Below, one piece after another: positions 37,250 through 49,380 of a DNA stretch of 64,000 bases. The position numbers were made by a program, and so were the translations under genes. How positions within the stretch are numbered: the first letter of the stretch is position 1; the number at the start of each line of letters is the position of its first letter. The DNA is from Anadara kagoshimensis (lineage: Eukaryota > Mollusca > Bivalvia > Arcoida > Arcidae). Under the pieces are notes generated by a model. That model was not told the DNA's origin and searched no databases. It worked only from the letters and a program-made list of their open reading frames with translations. The stretch is from contig CM037871.1 in NCBI GenBank assembly GCA_021292105.1, positions 51,050,200 to 51,114,199 on the forward strand. The letters are read 5' to 3'.

Positions 37250-37450
37250 CTTTTCCAGATGATAATTAACCAGTTTGATATTCTTTTCCATCTATGACCT
37301 TGACCTTTGAACCCATGACCTATATTTGTATGTCAAAAAGATTGTTACAACATAATTATACCAACAATACTCTAATATGCATAGTATATAGACTTCCAGG
37401 TATTTACCAATTTATCTGTGACCTTGACCTCTGGACCTATGTCCATTCCT
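37250..37450 (-). repeat. decayed Helentron-like core repeats
   Basis: Two diverged inverted copies of the 145-bp core: TGACCTTGACCTTTGAACCC at about 37299 and GTGACCTTGACCTCTGGACC at about 37420. Confidence 0.6.
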
Positions 37451-37464
37451 TCTCAGTTCTATAG

Positions 37465-38764
37465 TTCATCCAGTGTTTTTTTTTAAATCTCATGCAATTT
37501 GAATACCATTTGAGGGGCTAATGTCCCGTCCCTCATAGCTAGGCTAAGATTTGACCTAATTTTGTTATGTGCCATTATGCCAGTGTACAATTATTACAAG
37601 TTTGATTAAATTCATCCATAGGCATTGAATATACAGAAATGGACAGACAATTCAGATTGCAAGATAATATTGGGACGAACTCACAGGCAATAATGGATGG
37701 ACAATTCAGATTGCATGAGATGAAAGATGCTTTTTCTCACAAGTATTTCATATTTTTGGTGCAAATCAGAGTTCAAAAGAGTACATATTTTCAACAATGA
37801 CAATGGATTTTCTTGATGATTGAAATGCTTCATTATTTGACATTTTTGCCTTTTTTATACCGGTAATCAAGAAATTGCAAATTCATATATGATTAAGTTT
37901 AAATGGACAGGTGATTTTTTTCATGTGAGAAATGCTGTCAACTGTATCTATTGAAATGTATTGTGAAAATTCTAAAATTGGTTCACTTTCCTTTTAAAAA
38001 AAGATAATGCAATAAATATTCAAGCATTTGATGAAAAATATGGAAAATAGTATATAATGCTGTATTTCCTGATCAATACTTCTTAGCCTTTGTGGCAAAT
38101 ATTTTAAAAACGTTAACGCCACAAATTTCTGAAATAACGTTTTTTTTATAAGAAAACATCATCTTTTGCAATTCCATATCAATGTAGTGTTCCCCCTAAA
38201 AAGTTAGGGGTTATTACCCTCTAAGGTGGCAAACCCCATTTGTTACATTTATTAATGATTAGCTATAGGCCAAACAATATCTGAACCCTGTCTCAGTCAT
38301 TCTTGTTATCATTTAAGAGGTTCTAAACAGGTTCTAAAGTTGTTGGCGGCAAAGCACCTAGCTCACCTGTAAATATGCATTATATTTGTCAAAGCTTTAA
38401 ATGACTTGCTACAAAGTTAAGACATGGGAGTATTATAAAAGCTTGAATTATCACCTTAAAACTTTACAAAAAAATAGTGATTTTGTTAATTTTTAAAAAC
38501 TTTCTCCCTTTTAAATTGAGAAAATCGAAGTTCTGAAAAACAGCAAACTGCATAATGACAAGTTTATAATAGCTTATGATCTTCATTAAAAAGATGTTAC
38601 ATTGTGGCAATATCTAACATTTTGTGGGTAAGGATAACTAATTTTAATCTGTTTGGGAATTTTAGTGGTCGATTTGGTAAAATTTAGTCATTTTTACCCG
38701 GGGAAACTACCTTTATTCGGTAGTAATTTTAGGCAAACAAAATCACTGTAAACATGCAATCATT
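37465..38764. other. intergenic, nothing recognised
   Basis: AT-rich sequence without convincing exons on either strand and without clear repeats that I can pair elsewhere in the window. Confidence 0.5.
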
Positions 38765-39272
38765 TTCATTCAGAAATCATTTGTGGTATCTTTGTTGGCA
38801 TCCTGCAGTCTTAAGACTATGGGTCTGTGGAGGTGGTGGATGAACATCGTCTGCTGTGACTGCCTTTCCAAGACACATCCTTCAGTCTTAGGACTATTGA
38901 TTTGTCTCAGTAGACGTGGTGGATGACCATTGTCTGCTGTGACTGCCTCTCCAAGACACATCCTTCAGTCTAGGACTATATTTGCTTTGTGGTGGTGGTG
39001 ATTTCTCATCTGCTGTGACTGCCTCTCCAAGACACATCTTTCAGTCTTAGGTCTATGGATTTGTCTCAGTAGACGTGGTGGATGACCATTGTCTGCTGTG
39101 ACTGCCTCTCCAAGACACATCCTTCAGTCTAAGGACTATAAATTTGCATTTGTGGTGGTAGATTAACATCATCTGCTGTGACTGCCTCTCCAAGACACTG
39201 CATCTTTCAGTCTTAGGTCTATGGATTTGCATCAGTAGACGTGGTGGATGGACATCGTTTGCTGTGACTGAT
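38765..39272. repeat. about 83-bp tandem repeat, six copies
   Basis: GTGACTGCC recurs at about 38856, 38939, 39015, 39098, 39178 and (partly) 39263, a 76-85 bp period. Each unit holds TTCAGTCTTAGG, a GTGGTGGATGA block and CTCTCCAAGACACATC. Copies are diverged, so the array is older than the 49-bp one. Confidence 0.85.
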
Positions 39273-39275
39273 CAG

Positions 39276-39508
39276 ACCCCAGTTTCACAATCATTCCTTA
39301 ACTAAGATTTCCCCTAACTTCAATCTTGCAAATTTCAAAATCTGAATAATTTTGTTAGTTTTGAATATACATATATCGTGAATTTAAGGTGTCAATCATT
39401 TTGGAGATCACTCTAAGCTTATTACGTCTATATTTTAGTTCTATGGAAGTTATCAGATTTAAGTTAAGGAAAATCTTAGTTAAGGGAATGATTGTTAAAC
39501 TGGGACCT
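39276..39508. mobile_element. MITE with about 48-bp terminal inverted repeats, copy 1
   Basis: Left CCCAGTTTCACAATCATTCC with following CTTAACTAAGAT; right ATCTTAGTTAAGGGAATGAT with TGTTAAACTGGG, its inverted complement. Related copies are at 49136-49380 and 53196-53606. Confidence 0.8.
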
Positions 39509-39781
39509 GGCCTCTTCTTAATCTGCATTGTCTGCTGCAGGTAATGCATGTGAAGGCAGGAGACACTGGTATAGCGAGGAAGTTAAACTTATCCGCTTTC
39601 ATTTTTGTAGCTATTTCAGTTCCATCAACTTGGAATGCCTGAAATTGAGATACAAACATGTATGACATAAAAATAAACTTTACTATCTTAAATCTAAATG
39701 CACTAAAACATTCCCTAAAACATTCCAAACAAGCATCATACTGTACTCTTTAAAAACAATAAAACAAGTCGTAAGCATCTT

Positions 39782-40030
39782 TGAATTTATTAAAGATTGA
39801 TTGATTTATTGATTGAATGGGGTTTTGAATCCCAGTCAAGAATGTTTCACTTATATCAAGACACCACCAATTGTAGGGGAAGTAGCAGTAATTTTTCACC
39901 TTTGCAGTGCACTCAGGGCAGTTTGCCATGCCTCTCGTCTGAAGGATCCGGAAACTTTTATTTCTAAATGTTGAGTGCTTTGCAAAAGAACAGTCACTAC
40001 CTATTTTCAAGATAACCCCACACACGAAGT
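39782..40030 (-). mobile_element. tRNA-derived SINE, inverted, partial
   Basis: Starts on the plus strand with GATTGATTGATT (the SINE tail), then GAATCCCAGTCAAGAATGTT and, at the other end, GCAAAAGAACAGTCACTACC, all complementary to the SINE at 41106-41436. The tRNA-like head is missing. Confidence 0.75.
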
Positions 40031-40129
40031 GAGCACTCTGGCAAGTTCTGAGTTACGGCATTGGTATTAGACATTAACTAAAGGCTGAACAACTTATATT
40101 ATGTTGACGAATCCAACTTAATTACATAA

Positions 40130-40330
40130 TGTTGATTAAACAGTTGATAGAATGGGGTTTTTCATTTATGTTTCTATAAAAAATATTTCACTTAAATAGA
40201 GACATCACCAACAACAGGTGAAGTGACATATATATATTCACTAGTGTGCTGAGGACAATGCTTGGGAAGGGTTTCTTAACATGACATGCCTACTGTGACA
40301 CAGTATCAGTTTTTAAGGTCTTTTCTGAGG
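40130..40330 (-). mobile_element. decayed SINE fragment, inverted
   Basis: GAATGGGGTTTTTCATTTAT, AATATTTCACTTAAATAGAG and ACATCACCAACAACAGGTGA resemble the 3' half of the SINE at 39782-40030 in the same orientation. Confidence 0.5.
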
Positions 40331-40627
40331 ACCCAGAGATACTACTGATTCAACTCTCGGACTTTGCTAAGGTTGTAAGCACTCTTTCTGATTACAGAAT
40401 GGTATAAAATTTGTAATTTTTCTCGAAATAGAATTAATTTCTATAAATCTCAAAACAGTGTTTGAAATTTAGGCCATTTTCAGGTATAGGTTTTTCAGTA
40501 GGTCAGATCTGTAATATTTTGTTAATTCCATTTAAACATCTATTTTTACAATATTGACCTTTTCTATATGAACCTATTTGTTTTGACTGCAATGATGTCA
40601 GATTACTTATCGATTAGATTTTTTCCA

Positions 40628-40770
40628 GTGTCCGTCCGAAATCGAGAATCTCGAAATAAATGGTTGTAGTATATCCCTGATAGGTCCGAAGTCGGGAGTT
40701 CTAAAATCAGTGGTCTCATTATATGCAGTGTTCGTCCGAAGTCGGGAAATTAATGGCTATTTTTTGGCAA
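40628..40770. repeat. three diverged copies of a 50-bp unit
   Basis: GTCCGAA followed by GTCGGGA or ATCGAGA occurs at 40634, 40684 and 40734, 50 bp apart. Short and degenerate. Confidence 0.5.
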
Positions 40771-40854
40771 TATTTTATGGAAATAAATATAAACACATTT
40801 AGACTACATATGTTTTAAACCGCTTTAAAATGATCTTCAAAATGACACCTTTTC

Positions 40855-41080
40855 AAACGTTCCATAGTTCCATGTTCCTTATTTTCCAAATTTTGATTAC
40901 ACAAGTGACAGGTGTAGTTAGCTAAACAGGAGGTGCTTAACTTTCCGGCGCATCCGGTCTCACTTCCCTGGTGCAAGTTCGCGTATTTCACTTGATTTAT
41001 CAGCGTCAAAGTCAAATTTTTGCTTTCTTTTGTTGTTGTGGTTTGAATATGGATTTATATGTTTGTTTTTGATATCTTGA
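40855..41080 (+). mobile_element. retroelement 3' end, 5'-truncated
   Basis: CCATAGTTCCATGTTCCTTA, AGCTAAACAGGAGGTGCTTA and a final ATGTTTGTTTTTGAT match the 3' end at 59558-59820. One tail unit only. Confidence 0.7.
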
Positions 41081-41105
41081 ATCATAAAATAAAATATTAA
41101 GAACC

Positions 41106-41436
41106 ACTGCGGTAGCTCAGTTGGTAGAGTGCTTGTTCGGTAAGTGGGTAGTCGTGGATTCGATCCTCGGCCGGGTCTGATCCAAGACATGAAAGTGGGC
41201 AGTGACTGTTCTTTCGCCAAACACTCTGCATTACGAAATGAAAGTCACGGTTCTTTAGGATGTGAACTTAAAATAAACAAGGTCCCTTGTCACGGTGGGC
41301 TTGGCACGCTAAAGAACCCTGCTGTATAATGCCATCAGCGCAACGCACAGGCAAAATTACTGCATCTTCGCCTAGAACTGGCGATGTCTCAATACAAGTG
41401 AAATATTCTTGATTGGGACGTTAAACACCATTATTC
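41106..41436 (+). mobile_element. tRNA-derived SINE, nearly complete
   Basis: The head looks like a tRNA: A box GGTAGCTCAGTTGGTAGAG and B box GATTCGATCC. The body (GAAAGTGGGCAGTGACTGTT, CTTTCGCCAAACACTC, AAAGAACCC) and tail (CAATACAAGTGAAATATTC, GGGACGTTAAAC) are shared with copies at 25.7, 39.8, 47.5 and 50.1 kb. It is a pol III-type retroposon, not a working tRNA gene: after the B box it continues into SINE body. Confidence 0.88.
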
Positions 41437-41737
41437 GATATATTAAGATTTAGATTTTGCTATATTTAAGTAAAGGTAAATCTTACAAAAGATATCATTG
41501 CAAACTTGGGCCTGGTGCGGTATTTATAGAGTCGTAATGGTTTATTTTTGCCTCAATTATACTCATGATATGTAAGCATTGGCCTTAATTAAGTGTCTAA
41601 AACAAATATTATACTCCTAGTGATATAGACATACATTCCATAAAGACAGGGCACTTTGTCTGGGAGTCCAAAAACCTGTTATGCAATTCGTACAATTATC
41701 ATCATTCATTTTTAGATGGTGATCCAATTGTGACATT

Positions 41738-42300
41738 CTGTTTTTTATGCTGCCCAAAGGGAGAGCATATAGTTGGTCCGTCCGCCCGTGTGGTGCGTTT
41801 GTCCGTCCGTCATAATTTTGTCTGGAGCATAATACAAAAACTGTAAAATATATCAATATGAAACTTCATTGCTAGGTAGAGGTGCAGTGTACTAGAACCA
41901 TAACTCTATTTTCGTAATTCAGGAGTTATTGCCCTTCGATGTTTTTCATACACAACACAGAAACTGTAAGTGGTATCAATGTGAAACTTCATTGCTAGAT
42001 ATATCTTGGTAAGGAGAATTGACGTATCGCTGACCACACCCACAATGTTCCGACAAAGGTCTGGCATGCTTGCAAAAGAATGAAAACTCGGTCTGAATTG
42101 CGTCGTTTAATGACGTCACTGACACAAGTACGTCATTAGTTTGCCGTGACGCTGCTTTGGTACCGTGATGCGGCGGTTTGTCGGAACATTGTGGGCGTGG
42201 CCGGCGATACGTCAATTGCATTGTACTAGCACATTAGTAACTCTGTTTTTCACATTATGTATACTAATGCACTTTATGGGATTTAATGTGACTACGGCGC
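41738..42300 (+). repeat. dispersed repeat interrupted by a MITE
   Basis: Contains GTCCGTCCGTC, two diverged inner units each ending GAAACTTCATTGCTAG, and continues after the MITE at 42218. Its inverted relative at 24059-24182 lacks the MITE. Confidence 0.55.
42017..42217. mobile_element. MITE with 39-bp terminal inverted repeats and AATT duplication
   Basis: TTGACGTATCGCTGACCACA (from 42019) and its extension to 42057 face their inverted complement at 42178-42216, with three mismatches in 39. AATT flanks both sides, and the empty paralog near 24.1 kb has a single AATT in GGAGAATTCC. The interior is unusually rich in CG and holds TGACGTCA at 42111-42118. Confidence 0.82.
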
Positions 42301-42572
42301 ACATTATCGCAACTATATTATGTATTTTTTTAATTATCAAGCGATAATTTTCGTTCTAATAATGTGAATTATGTATTAAATGTGATTGCAGCATGCCGTT
42401 ATGGCAAGCTTGATCACTTTTAGTCTCATTAATGTATTATGTACATAATTTATGTATTCTGTACTAATGCATAAATTTGCCCGCTAATGAGATCCTTTTT
42501 GCCAATCAGAAGCCTTGTAACAAAAGGGTCTATACTTAATGATGAATACCGGTCGGTAACCAGCTACAGTGA

Positions 42573-45500
42573 AGTGGCAGAGGCGGACAGTTCTGGGATA
42601 GTGCTGAGGCGGACAGTTCTGGGATAGTAACTGAGGCGGGCAGTTCTGGGATAGTGACTGAGGCAGGCAGTTTGGGATAGTGGCAGAGGCAGGCAGTTCT
42701 GGGATAGTGGCAGAGGCGGAGAGTTTTGAGATAGTGGCTGAGCGGGAGGACAGTTCTGGGATAGTGACTGAGGTGGGCAGTTCTTGGATAGTGACTGAGG
42801 CAGGCAGTTCTGAGATAGTGGCTGAGGCGGGCGGCCAGTTTCTGGGATAATGACTGAGGCGGGCAGTTCTGGGATAGTGGCTGAGGCGGACAGTTCTGGG
42901 ATAGTGACTGAGGCGGGCAGTTTCTTGGATAGTGACTGAGGCAGGCATGTTCTGAGATAGTTGCTGAGGCGGGCGGGCCAGTTCTGGGATAGTGGCTGAG
43001 GCGGGCAGTTCTGGGATAGTGGCTGAGGCGGGCAGTTCTGGGATAGTGGCTGAGGCGGCAGTTCTGTTCTTGGTTAGTGACTGAGGCGGGCAGTTCTGAG
43101 ATAATGACTGAGGCGGGCAGTTCTTGACAGTGACTGAGGCAGGTAGTTCTGGGATAGTGGCTGAGGCGGGCAGTTCTGGCATAGTGACTGAGGCGGGCAG
43201 TTCTTGGATAGTGACTGAGGCGTCAGTTTTGGGATAGTGACTGAGGCAGGCAGTTCTGGCATAGTGGCTGAGGCAGGCACTTCTGAGATAGTGACGGAGG
43301 CGGCCAGTTCTGGGATAGTGGCTGAGGCGTCAGTTTTCGGATAGTGGCTGAGACGGACAGTTCTGGGATAGTGACTGAGGCGGCCAGTTCTGAGATAGTT
43401 ACTGCGGCGGCCATTCTTGGATAGTGGCTGAGGCAGTCAGTTCTGGGATAGTGACAGAGGCTGGCAGTTCTGGGATAGTGACCGAGGCGAGCGTTCTGGG
43501 ATAGTGGCAGAGGCAGGCAGTTCTGGGATAGTGGCAGAGGCGGAGAGTTTTGAGATAGTGCTGAGGCGGGCGGACAGTTCTGGGATAGTGACTGAGGTGG
43601 GCAGTTCTTGGATAGTGACTGAGGCAGGCAGTTCTGAGATAGTGGCTGAGGCGGGCGGCCAGTTCTGGATAGTGACTGAGCGGGCAGTTCTGGGATAGTG
43701 GCTGAGGCGGACAGTTTCTGGGATAGTGACTGAGGCGGGCAGTTTCTTGGATAGTGACTGAGGCAGTTCTGAGATAGTGGCTGAGGCGGGCGGCCAGTTG
43801 GGATAGTGGCTGAGGCGGGCAGTTCTGGGATAGTGGCTGAGGCGGGCAGTTCTGGGATAGTGCTGAGGCGGGCAGTTCTGTTCTTGGTTAGTGACTGAGG
43901 CGGGCAGTTCTGAGATAATGACTGAGCGGGCAGTTCTTGGACAGTGACTGAGGCAGGTAGTTCTGGGATAGTGGCTGAGCGGGCAGTTCTGGCATAGTGA
44001 CTGAGGCGAGCAGTTCTGGGATAGTGGCTGAGTCGGGCAGTTCTGGATAGTGACTGAGGCGAGCAGTTCTGGGATAGTGACTGAGGCGGGCAGTTCTTGG
44101 ATAGTGACTGAGGCGTCAGTTTTGGGATAGTGACTGAGGCAGGCAGTTCTGGCATAGTGGCTGAGGCAGGCACTTCTGAGATAGTGACGGAGGCGGCCAG
44201 TTCTGGATAGTGGCTGAGGCGGTCAGTTTTCGGATAGTGGCGAGACGGACAGTTCTGGGATAGTGACTGAGGCGGCAGTTCTGAGATAGTTACTGAGGCG
44301 GCCAGTTCTTGGATAGTGGCTGAGGCAGTCAGTTCTGGGATAGTGACAGAGGCTGGCAGTTCTGGGATAGTGACCGAGGCGAGCTGTTCTGGGATAGTGG
44401 CAGAGGCAGGCAGTTCTGGGATAGTGGCTGAGGCGGGCAGTTTTGGGATAGTGGCTGAGGCGGGCAGTTCTGTTCTTGGTAAGTGACTGAGGCGGGCAGT
44501 TCTGGGATAATGACTGAGGCGGGCAGTTCTTGGACAGTGACTGAGGCAGGTAGTTCTGGATAGTGGCTGAGGCGGGCAGTTCTGGCATAGTGACTGAGGC
44601 GAGCAGTTCTTGGATAGTGGCTGAGTCGGGCAGTTCTGGGATAGTGACTGAGGCGGGCAGTTCTGGTAGTGACTGAGGCGGCAGTTCTTGAATAGTGACT
44701 GAGGCGTCAGTTTTGGGATAGTGACTTAGGCAGGCAGTTCTGGCATAGTGGCTGAGGCAGGCACTTCTGAGATAGTGACGGAGGCGGCCAGTTCTGGGAT
44801 AGTGTCTGAGGCAGACAGTTCTGGGATAGTGACTGAGGCGGGCAGTTCTTGGATAGTGACTGAGGCAGGCAGTTCTGAGATAGTGGCTGAGGCGGGCGGC
44901 CAGTTCTGGGATAGTGGCTGAGGCGGGCAGTTCTGGGATAGTGGCTGAGGCGGGCAGTTCTGGGATAGTGGCTGAGGCGGGCAGTTCTGTTCTTGGTAAG
45001 TGACTGAGGCGGGCAGTTCTGAGATAATGACTGAGGCGGGCAGTTCTTGGACAGTGACTGAGGCAGGTAGTTCTGGGATAGTGGCTGAGGCGGGCAGTTC
45101 TGGCATAGTGACTGAGGCGAGCAGTTCTGGGATAGTGACTGAGGCGGGCAGTTCTTGGATAGTGACTGAGGCGTCAGTTTTGGGATAGTGACTGAGGCAG
45201 GCAGTTCTGGCATAGTGGCTGAGGCAGGCACTTCTGAGATAGTGACGGAGGCGGCCAGTTCTGGGATAGTGGCTGAGGCGGTCAGTTTTCGGATAGTGGC
45301 TGAGACGGACAGTTCTGGGATAGTGGCTGAGGCGGTCAGTTTTCGGATAGTGGCTGAGACGGACAGTTCTGGGATAGTGACTGAGGCGGCCAGTTCTGAG
45401 ATAGTTACTGAGGCGGCCAGTTCTTGGATAGTGGCTGAGGCAGTCAGTTCTGGGATAGTGACAGAGGCTGGCAGTTCTGGGATAGTGACCGAGGCGAGCT

Positions 45501-47095
45501 GTTCTGGGATAGTGGCAGAGGCAGGCAGTTCTGGGATAGTGGCAGAGGCGGAGAGTTTTGAGATAGTGGCTGAGGCGGGCGGACAGTTCTGGGATAGTGA
45601 CTGAGGCGGGCATTTCTTGGATAGTGACTGAGGCAGGCAGTTCTGAGATAGTGGCTGAGGCGGGCGGCCAGTTCTGGGATAGTGACTGAGGCGGGCAGTT
45701 CTGGGATAGTGGCTGAGGCGGACAGTTCTGGGATAGTGACTGAGGCGGGCAGTTCTTGGATAGTGACTGAGGCAGGCAGTTCTGAGATAGTGGTTGAGGC
45801 GGGCGGCCAGTTCTGGGATAGTGGCTGAGGCGGGCAGTTCTGGGATAGTGGCAGAGGCAGGCAGTTCTGGGATAGTGGCTGAGGCGGGCAGTTTTGGGAT
45901 AGTGGCTGAGGCGGGCAGTTCTGTTCTTGGTAAGTGACTGAGGCAGGTAGTTCTGGGATAGTGGCTGAGGCGGGCAGTTCTGGCATAGTGACTGAGGCGA
46001 GCAGTTCTTGGATAGTGGCTGAGTCGGGCAGTTCTGGGATAGTGACTGAGGCGGGCAGTTCTTGGATAGTGACTGAGGCGGGCAGTTCTTGGATAGTGAC
46101 TGAGGCGTCAGTTTTGGGATAGTGACTTAGGCAGGCAGTTCTGGCATAGTGGCTGAGGCAGGCACTTCTGAGATAGTGACGGAGGCGGCCAGTTCTGGGA
46201 TAGTGTCTGAGGCGGCCGGTTCTTGGATAGTGACTGAGGCAGGCAGTTCTGAGATAGTGGCTGAGGCGGTCAGTTTTCTGATAGTGGCTGAGACGGACAG
46301 TTCTGGGATAGTGACTGAGGCGGCCAGTTCTGAGATAGTTACTGAGGTGGCCAGTTCTTGGATAGTGGCTGAGGCACTCAGTTCTGGGATAGTGACAGAG
46401 GCTGGCAGTTCTGGGATAGTGACCGAGGCGAACAGTTCTGGGATAGTGGTTAAGGCGGGCAGTTCTGGGATAGTGACTGAGGCGAGCAGTTCTGGGATAG
46501 TGGCTGAGGCGGGCAGTTCTGGGATAGTGACTGAGGCGGGCAGTTCTGGGATAGTGGCTGAGGTGACCAGGATAGTGGCTCAGAGGCGGGCAGTTCTGGG
46601 ATAGTGGCTAAGGTAGGCAGTTCTGTTTTTTGTTAGTGGCTGAGTCGGGCAGTTCTGGGATAGTCACTGAGGCAGGCAGTTATGGGATAGTGCTGAGGCA
46701 GGCAGTTCTGGGATAGTGACAGAGGCGGACAGTTCTGGGATAGCGACTGAGGCGGCCAGTTCTGAGATAGCGACTGAGGCGGGCAGTTCTGGGATAGTGA
46801 TTGAGGCGAGCAGTTCTGGGAAAGTGGCTGAGGCCGGCAGTTCTGGGATAGTGACCGAGGCGAGCAGTTCTGGGATAGTGGCTGAGCGGGCAGTTCTGGG
46901 ATAGTGACCGAGGCGAGCAGTTCTGGGATAGTGGCTGACCGGGCAGTTCTGGGATAGTGTCTGAGGAGTGCAGTTCTGGGATAGTGGCTGAGGCAGGCAG
47001 TTTCGGGATAGTGGCTGAGGCGGACAATTCTTGGATAGTGGCTGAGCTGGCCAGTTTTGGGATAGTGGCTGAGGCGGACAGTTCTGGGATAGTGG
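42573..47095. repeat. 27-bp minisatellite, about 165 copies
   Basis: The unit CAGTTCTGGGATAGTGACTG plus AGGCGGG is 27 bp and much more GC-rich than its surroundings. Read on the minus strand it gives ...SATIPELPA..., on the plus strand ...TEAGSSGIV..., so both strands stay open for hundreds of codons; indels break each frame repeatedly. A marker variant (GTTCTGTTCTTGG) recurs at about 43061, 43875, 44466, 44984 and 45918 with the same neighbours, showing larger blocks were duplicated. No start context, splice sites or homology support coding. Confidence 0.95.
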
Positions 47096-47107
47096 AAGAA
47101 ACAAGAG

Positions 47108-47385
47108 TACCATGAGAAAACAACTGCCCTTCAGCAAGCGGACTGACACGCTTTCTCCTTTCACTTCTTTGGGCGGACAACTTATTCAGGACTCCATGAG
47201 AAAACATCTGCCGTTCGGCAGACTGACTGACCGTAACGCTTTCTAATTTCACCGCTTTGGGTGGACATATTATATATAATCTTATCGGTTAGGTTTGAGA
47301 CGCCCGGTCACATAAGAAAACAACTGCCCTTTGGCAGGCAGACTGGTAAACTTTCTCATTTCACCACTTTTGGTGGACAAACGAT
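47108..47385. repeat. three diverged repeats flanking the 27-bp array
   Basis: ATGAGAAAACAACTGCCCTT (47112), ATGAGAAAACATCTGCCGTT (47196) and ATAAGAAAACAACTGCCCTT (47312) each lead to TTTCACCnCTTTnGGTGGAC-like sequence. Units are about 75-120 bp. Confidence 0.75.
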
Positions 47386-47414
47386 GATTATTATTCAGGT
47401 GTGAGACTCCCGAT

Positions 47415-47690
47415 TGTAAACTTATATCGAGACGTCGCCAGCTATAGGCACAGGTGCAGAAAGTTTGCCTGTGTGTTGCGCTGATGGCATTTTACAGCGG
47501 GGTTCTTTATCGTGCCAAGTCTACCAAGACACGGGACCTCGTTTATTTTAAGTTCCCTTCCGAAAGAACCGTGACTTTCATTTCGTAATGCCGAGTGCTT
47601 GGCGAAAGAAAAGTCACTACCCACTTTTAGGCCTTGGGTCAGACCTGGCCGGGGCTCGAACCCACGACCTCCCACTCATTAGATTCTTGA
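47415..47690 (-). mobile_element. tRNA-derived SINE, inverted
   Basis: The complement contains a B box (GGGTTCGAGCCCC, from 47654-47666), GTGGGTAGTGACTTTTCTTT and CTTTCGCCAAGCACTCGG, as in the SINE at 41106. A clear A box is not visible upstream, so the head is damaged. Confidence 0.82.
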
Positions 47691-48043
47691 TCTAATGACA
47701 AAGTGGTCTCAAGTTTTGGGGATCCCGACTATGGATGGATAAAAGCACAAGTGACAAAAGTGTGTTCATTTGCGACTTTCCCGACTTTGGCGAACACTGG
47801 GTCCAATGAATTAAAAAGTTGGTATTTTTTGTGTCTCACTTATAGATGGAATGTGGATTAGCAATCCAAGAGAGACAACTCGCACTTATTTATACATCAA
47901 ATTATTCAGCAAGTGTGGCAGGCATCATATCAGAATTACTTTGGCATAATCAATGCAACTTTTTTTAAGAAAGAAATACATGTATTAAATGCATTTTAAA
48001 ATGGTATATACAAATGTACATGTATATTATAATTTTAGTATGC

Positions 48044-48129
48044 ATTATTATTATTATTATTATTATTATTATAAGCGTGGGTACGTGTGTCAAATTATTT
48101 CGTTTACATGTATTTATAAATTGATGAAT

Positions 48130-48196
<67 letters not shown>

Positions 48197-48242
48197 TTCA
48201 TTTTTATTGTTTGTTTGTATGTTGCATAATGTTATTGCTATG

Positions 48243-48281
<39 letters not shown>
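48044..48281. repeat. three microsatellites
   Basis: (ATT)n at 48044-48073, (TTTA)n at about 48129-48199 and (TA)n at 48245-48281 follow each other closely. Confidence 0.95.
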
Positions 48282-48284
<3 letters not shown>

Positions 48285-48319
48285 ATGAATAAAAAAAAAA
48301 AAGCTTATATACAACCAAA

Positions 48320-48870
48320 AACTCAAAGGTCGAAATTTAGGCCATTACCTTTGACCTTGACTTCATTTCGACGGCCATGTAAAAAGAACATCAAATCTAA
48401 AAACACCATGTCATTATCTTTACAAATACAATATAGTCAAGATATAGCAATTTAAAGCTGTTTTCAAAAATTGCAAATTTAACACAAACACGTGTAACCT
48501 ATTTTTCAACCAAATTTCACGAAATGAACAAACTTTAAGATAAAGACTATGTAGAATTCAGAACATATAAAACCTATATATATATATGTCTCTGGTAGAA
48601 TCCAAATATTACATCAGTTTTTGCCTCCAATGAGCGGTTCAAGAAAAGATTTTTTAGGTTTTGTCTATTTTTAGTAACAACGGCCATCTTGGATACTTGT
48701 TCGTTATGATTTGAACAAACTATTGTTAGACTCTGTCAAGGACCTTCCACAGCAAATTTGGTTTCAATTGGTCCAGTAGTTCGTAGTTTCGGAGGAGAAG
48801 ATTAAAGTTTACTGAAGGACACACAGACGCACGCTTCGCGCACATGGCCTTGCCAGGTGAGCTAAAAAGC
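48320..48870 (-). mobile_element. Helentron-like element, 5' part, inverted
   Basis: The minus strand begins near 48870 with TTTTAGCTCACCTGGC and a hairpin, as in the left ends at 26687 and 26818, then CTCCTCCGAAACTAC, and reaches core-type AAAGGTCAAGGTAA sequence near 48345. The right end is absent. Confidence 0.7.
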
Positions 48871-49135
48871 CACTGGAAATCAGCCTTGAAAACATATATC
48901 AAAAATCCTGAATTCTGATACATTAATTATAAAGTTAAAACATACCAGAGTTGAGATTTGAAACAGAAGTTTGCTATTGCTGTGTCATGTGGTACTGACT
49001 GTTGAATGTATTATTTCATAAAAATTCAAAAGTAGCACATGGCAGCTAAAATATGTTACAATGAGAATTTAATTGCTTGAGATCATTTTATGTTTTTTGT
49101 CCATTCAAGTTAATTGTCAATAGTTATACGTTTTC

Positions 49136-49380
49136 AGGCCCCGGTTTCACAATCATCCTTAGCTAAGATTTTCCTTAACTTGAATCTTTCAACATTTCAA
49201 ATCTTCATAGTTTTGTTAATTTTCAAGATATTCGGGAATGTAAGGTGTTATTTTTAAGATCACCTGAAGAATTAAAACATTTGCATTTATTTTTGACAAA
49301 AATATTCATCAGCAGTTCCATCAAAGGAGATAACCAAAATTTGCTTTTAAGCTAAGGAATGATTGTGAAACTGGGGCCAG
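49136..49380. mobile_element. MITE with long terminal inverted repeats, copy 2
   Basis: CCCCGGTTTCACAATCATCC at the left and AAGGAATGATTGTGAAACTG plus GGGCC at the right are inverted complements. Same family as 39276-39508. Confidence 0.78.

Noticed and set aside
41106..41180. Functional tRNA gene
   Set aside because: A and B boxes are present, but the sequence goes on into a SINE body shared by at least four other copies.
42484..47252. Proline-rich repeat proteins of 121-316 residues
   Set aside because: Overlapping frames are open on both strands because the unit lacks stops; indels break every frame and there is no homologous flank. Kept only as a finding to check.
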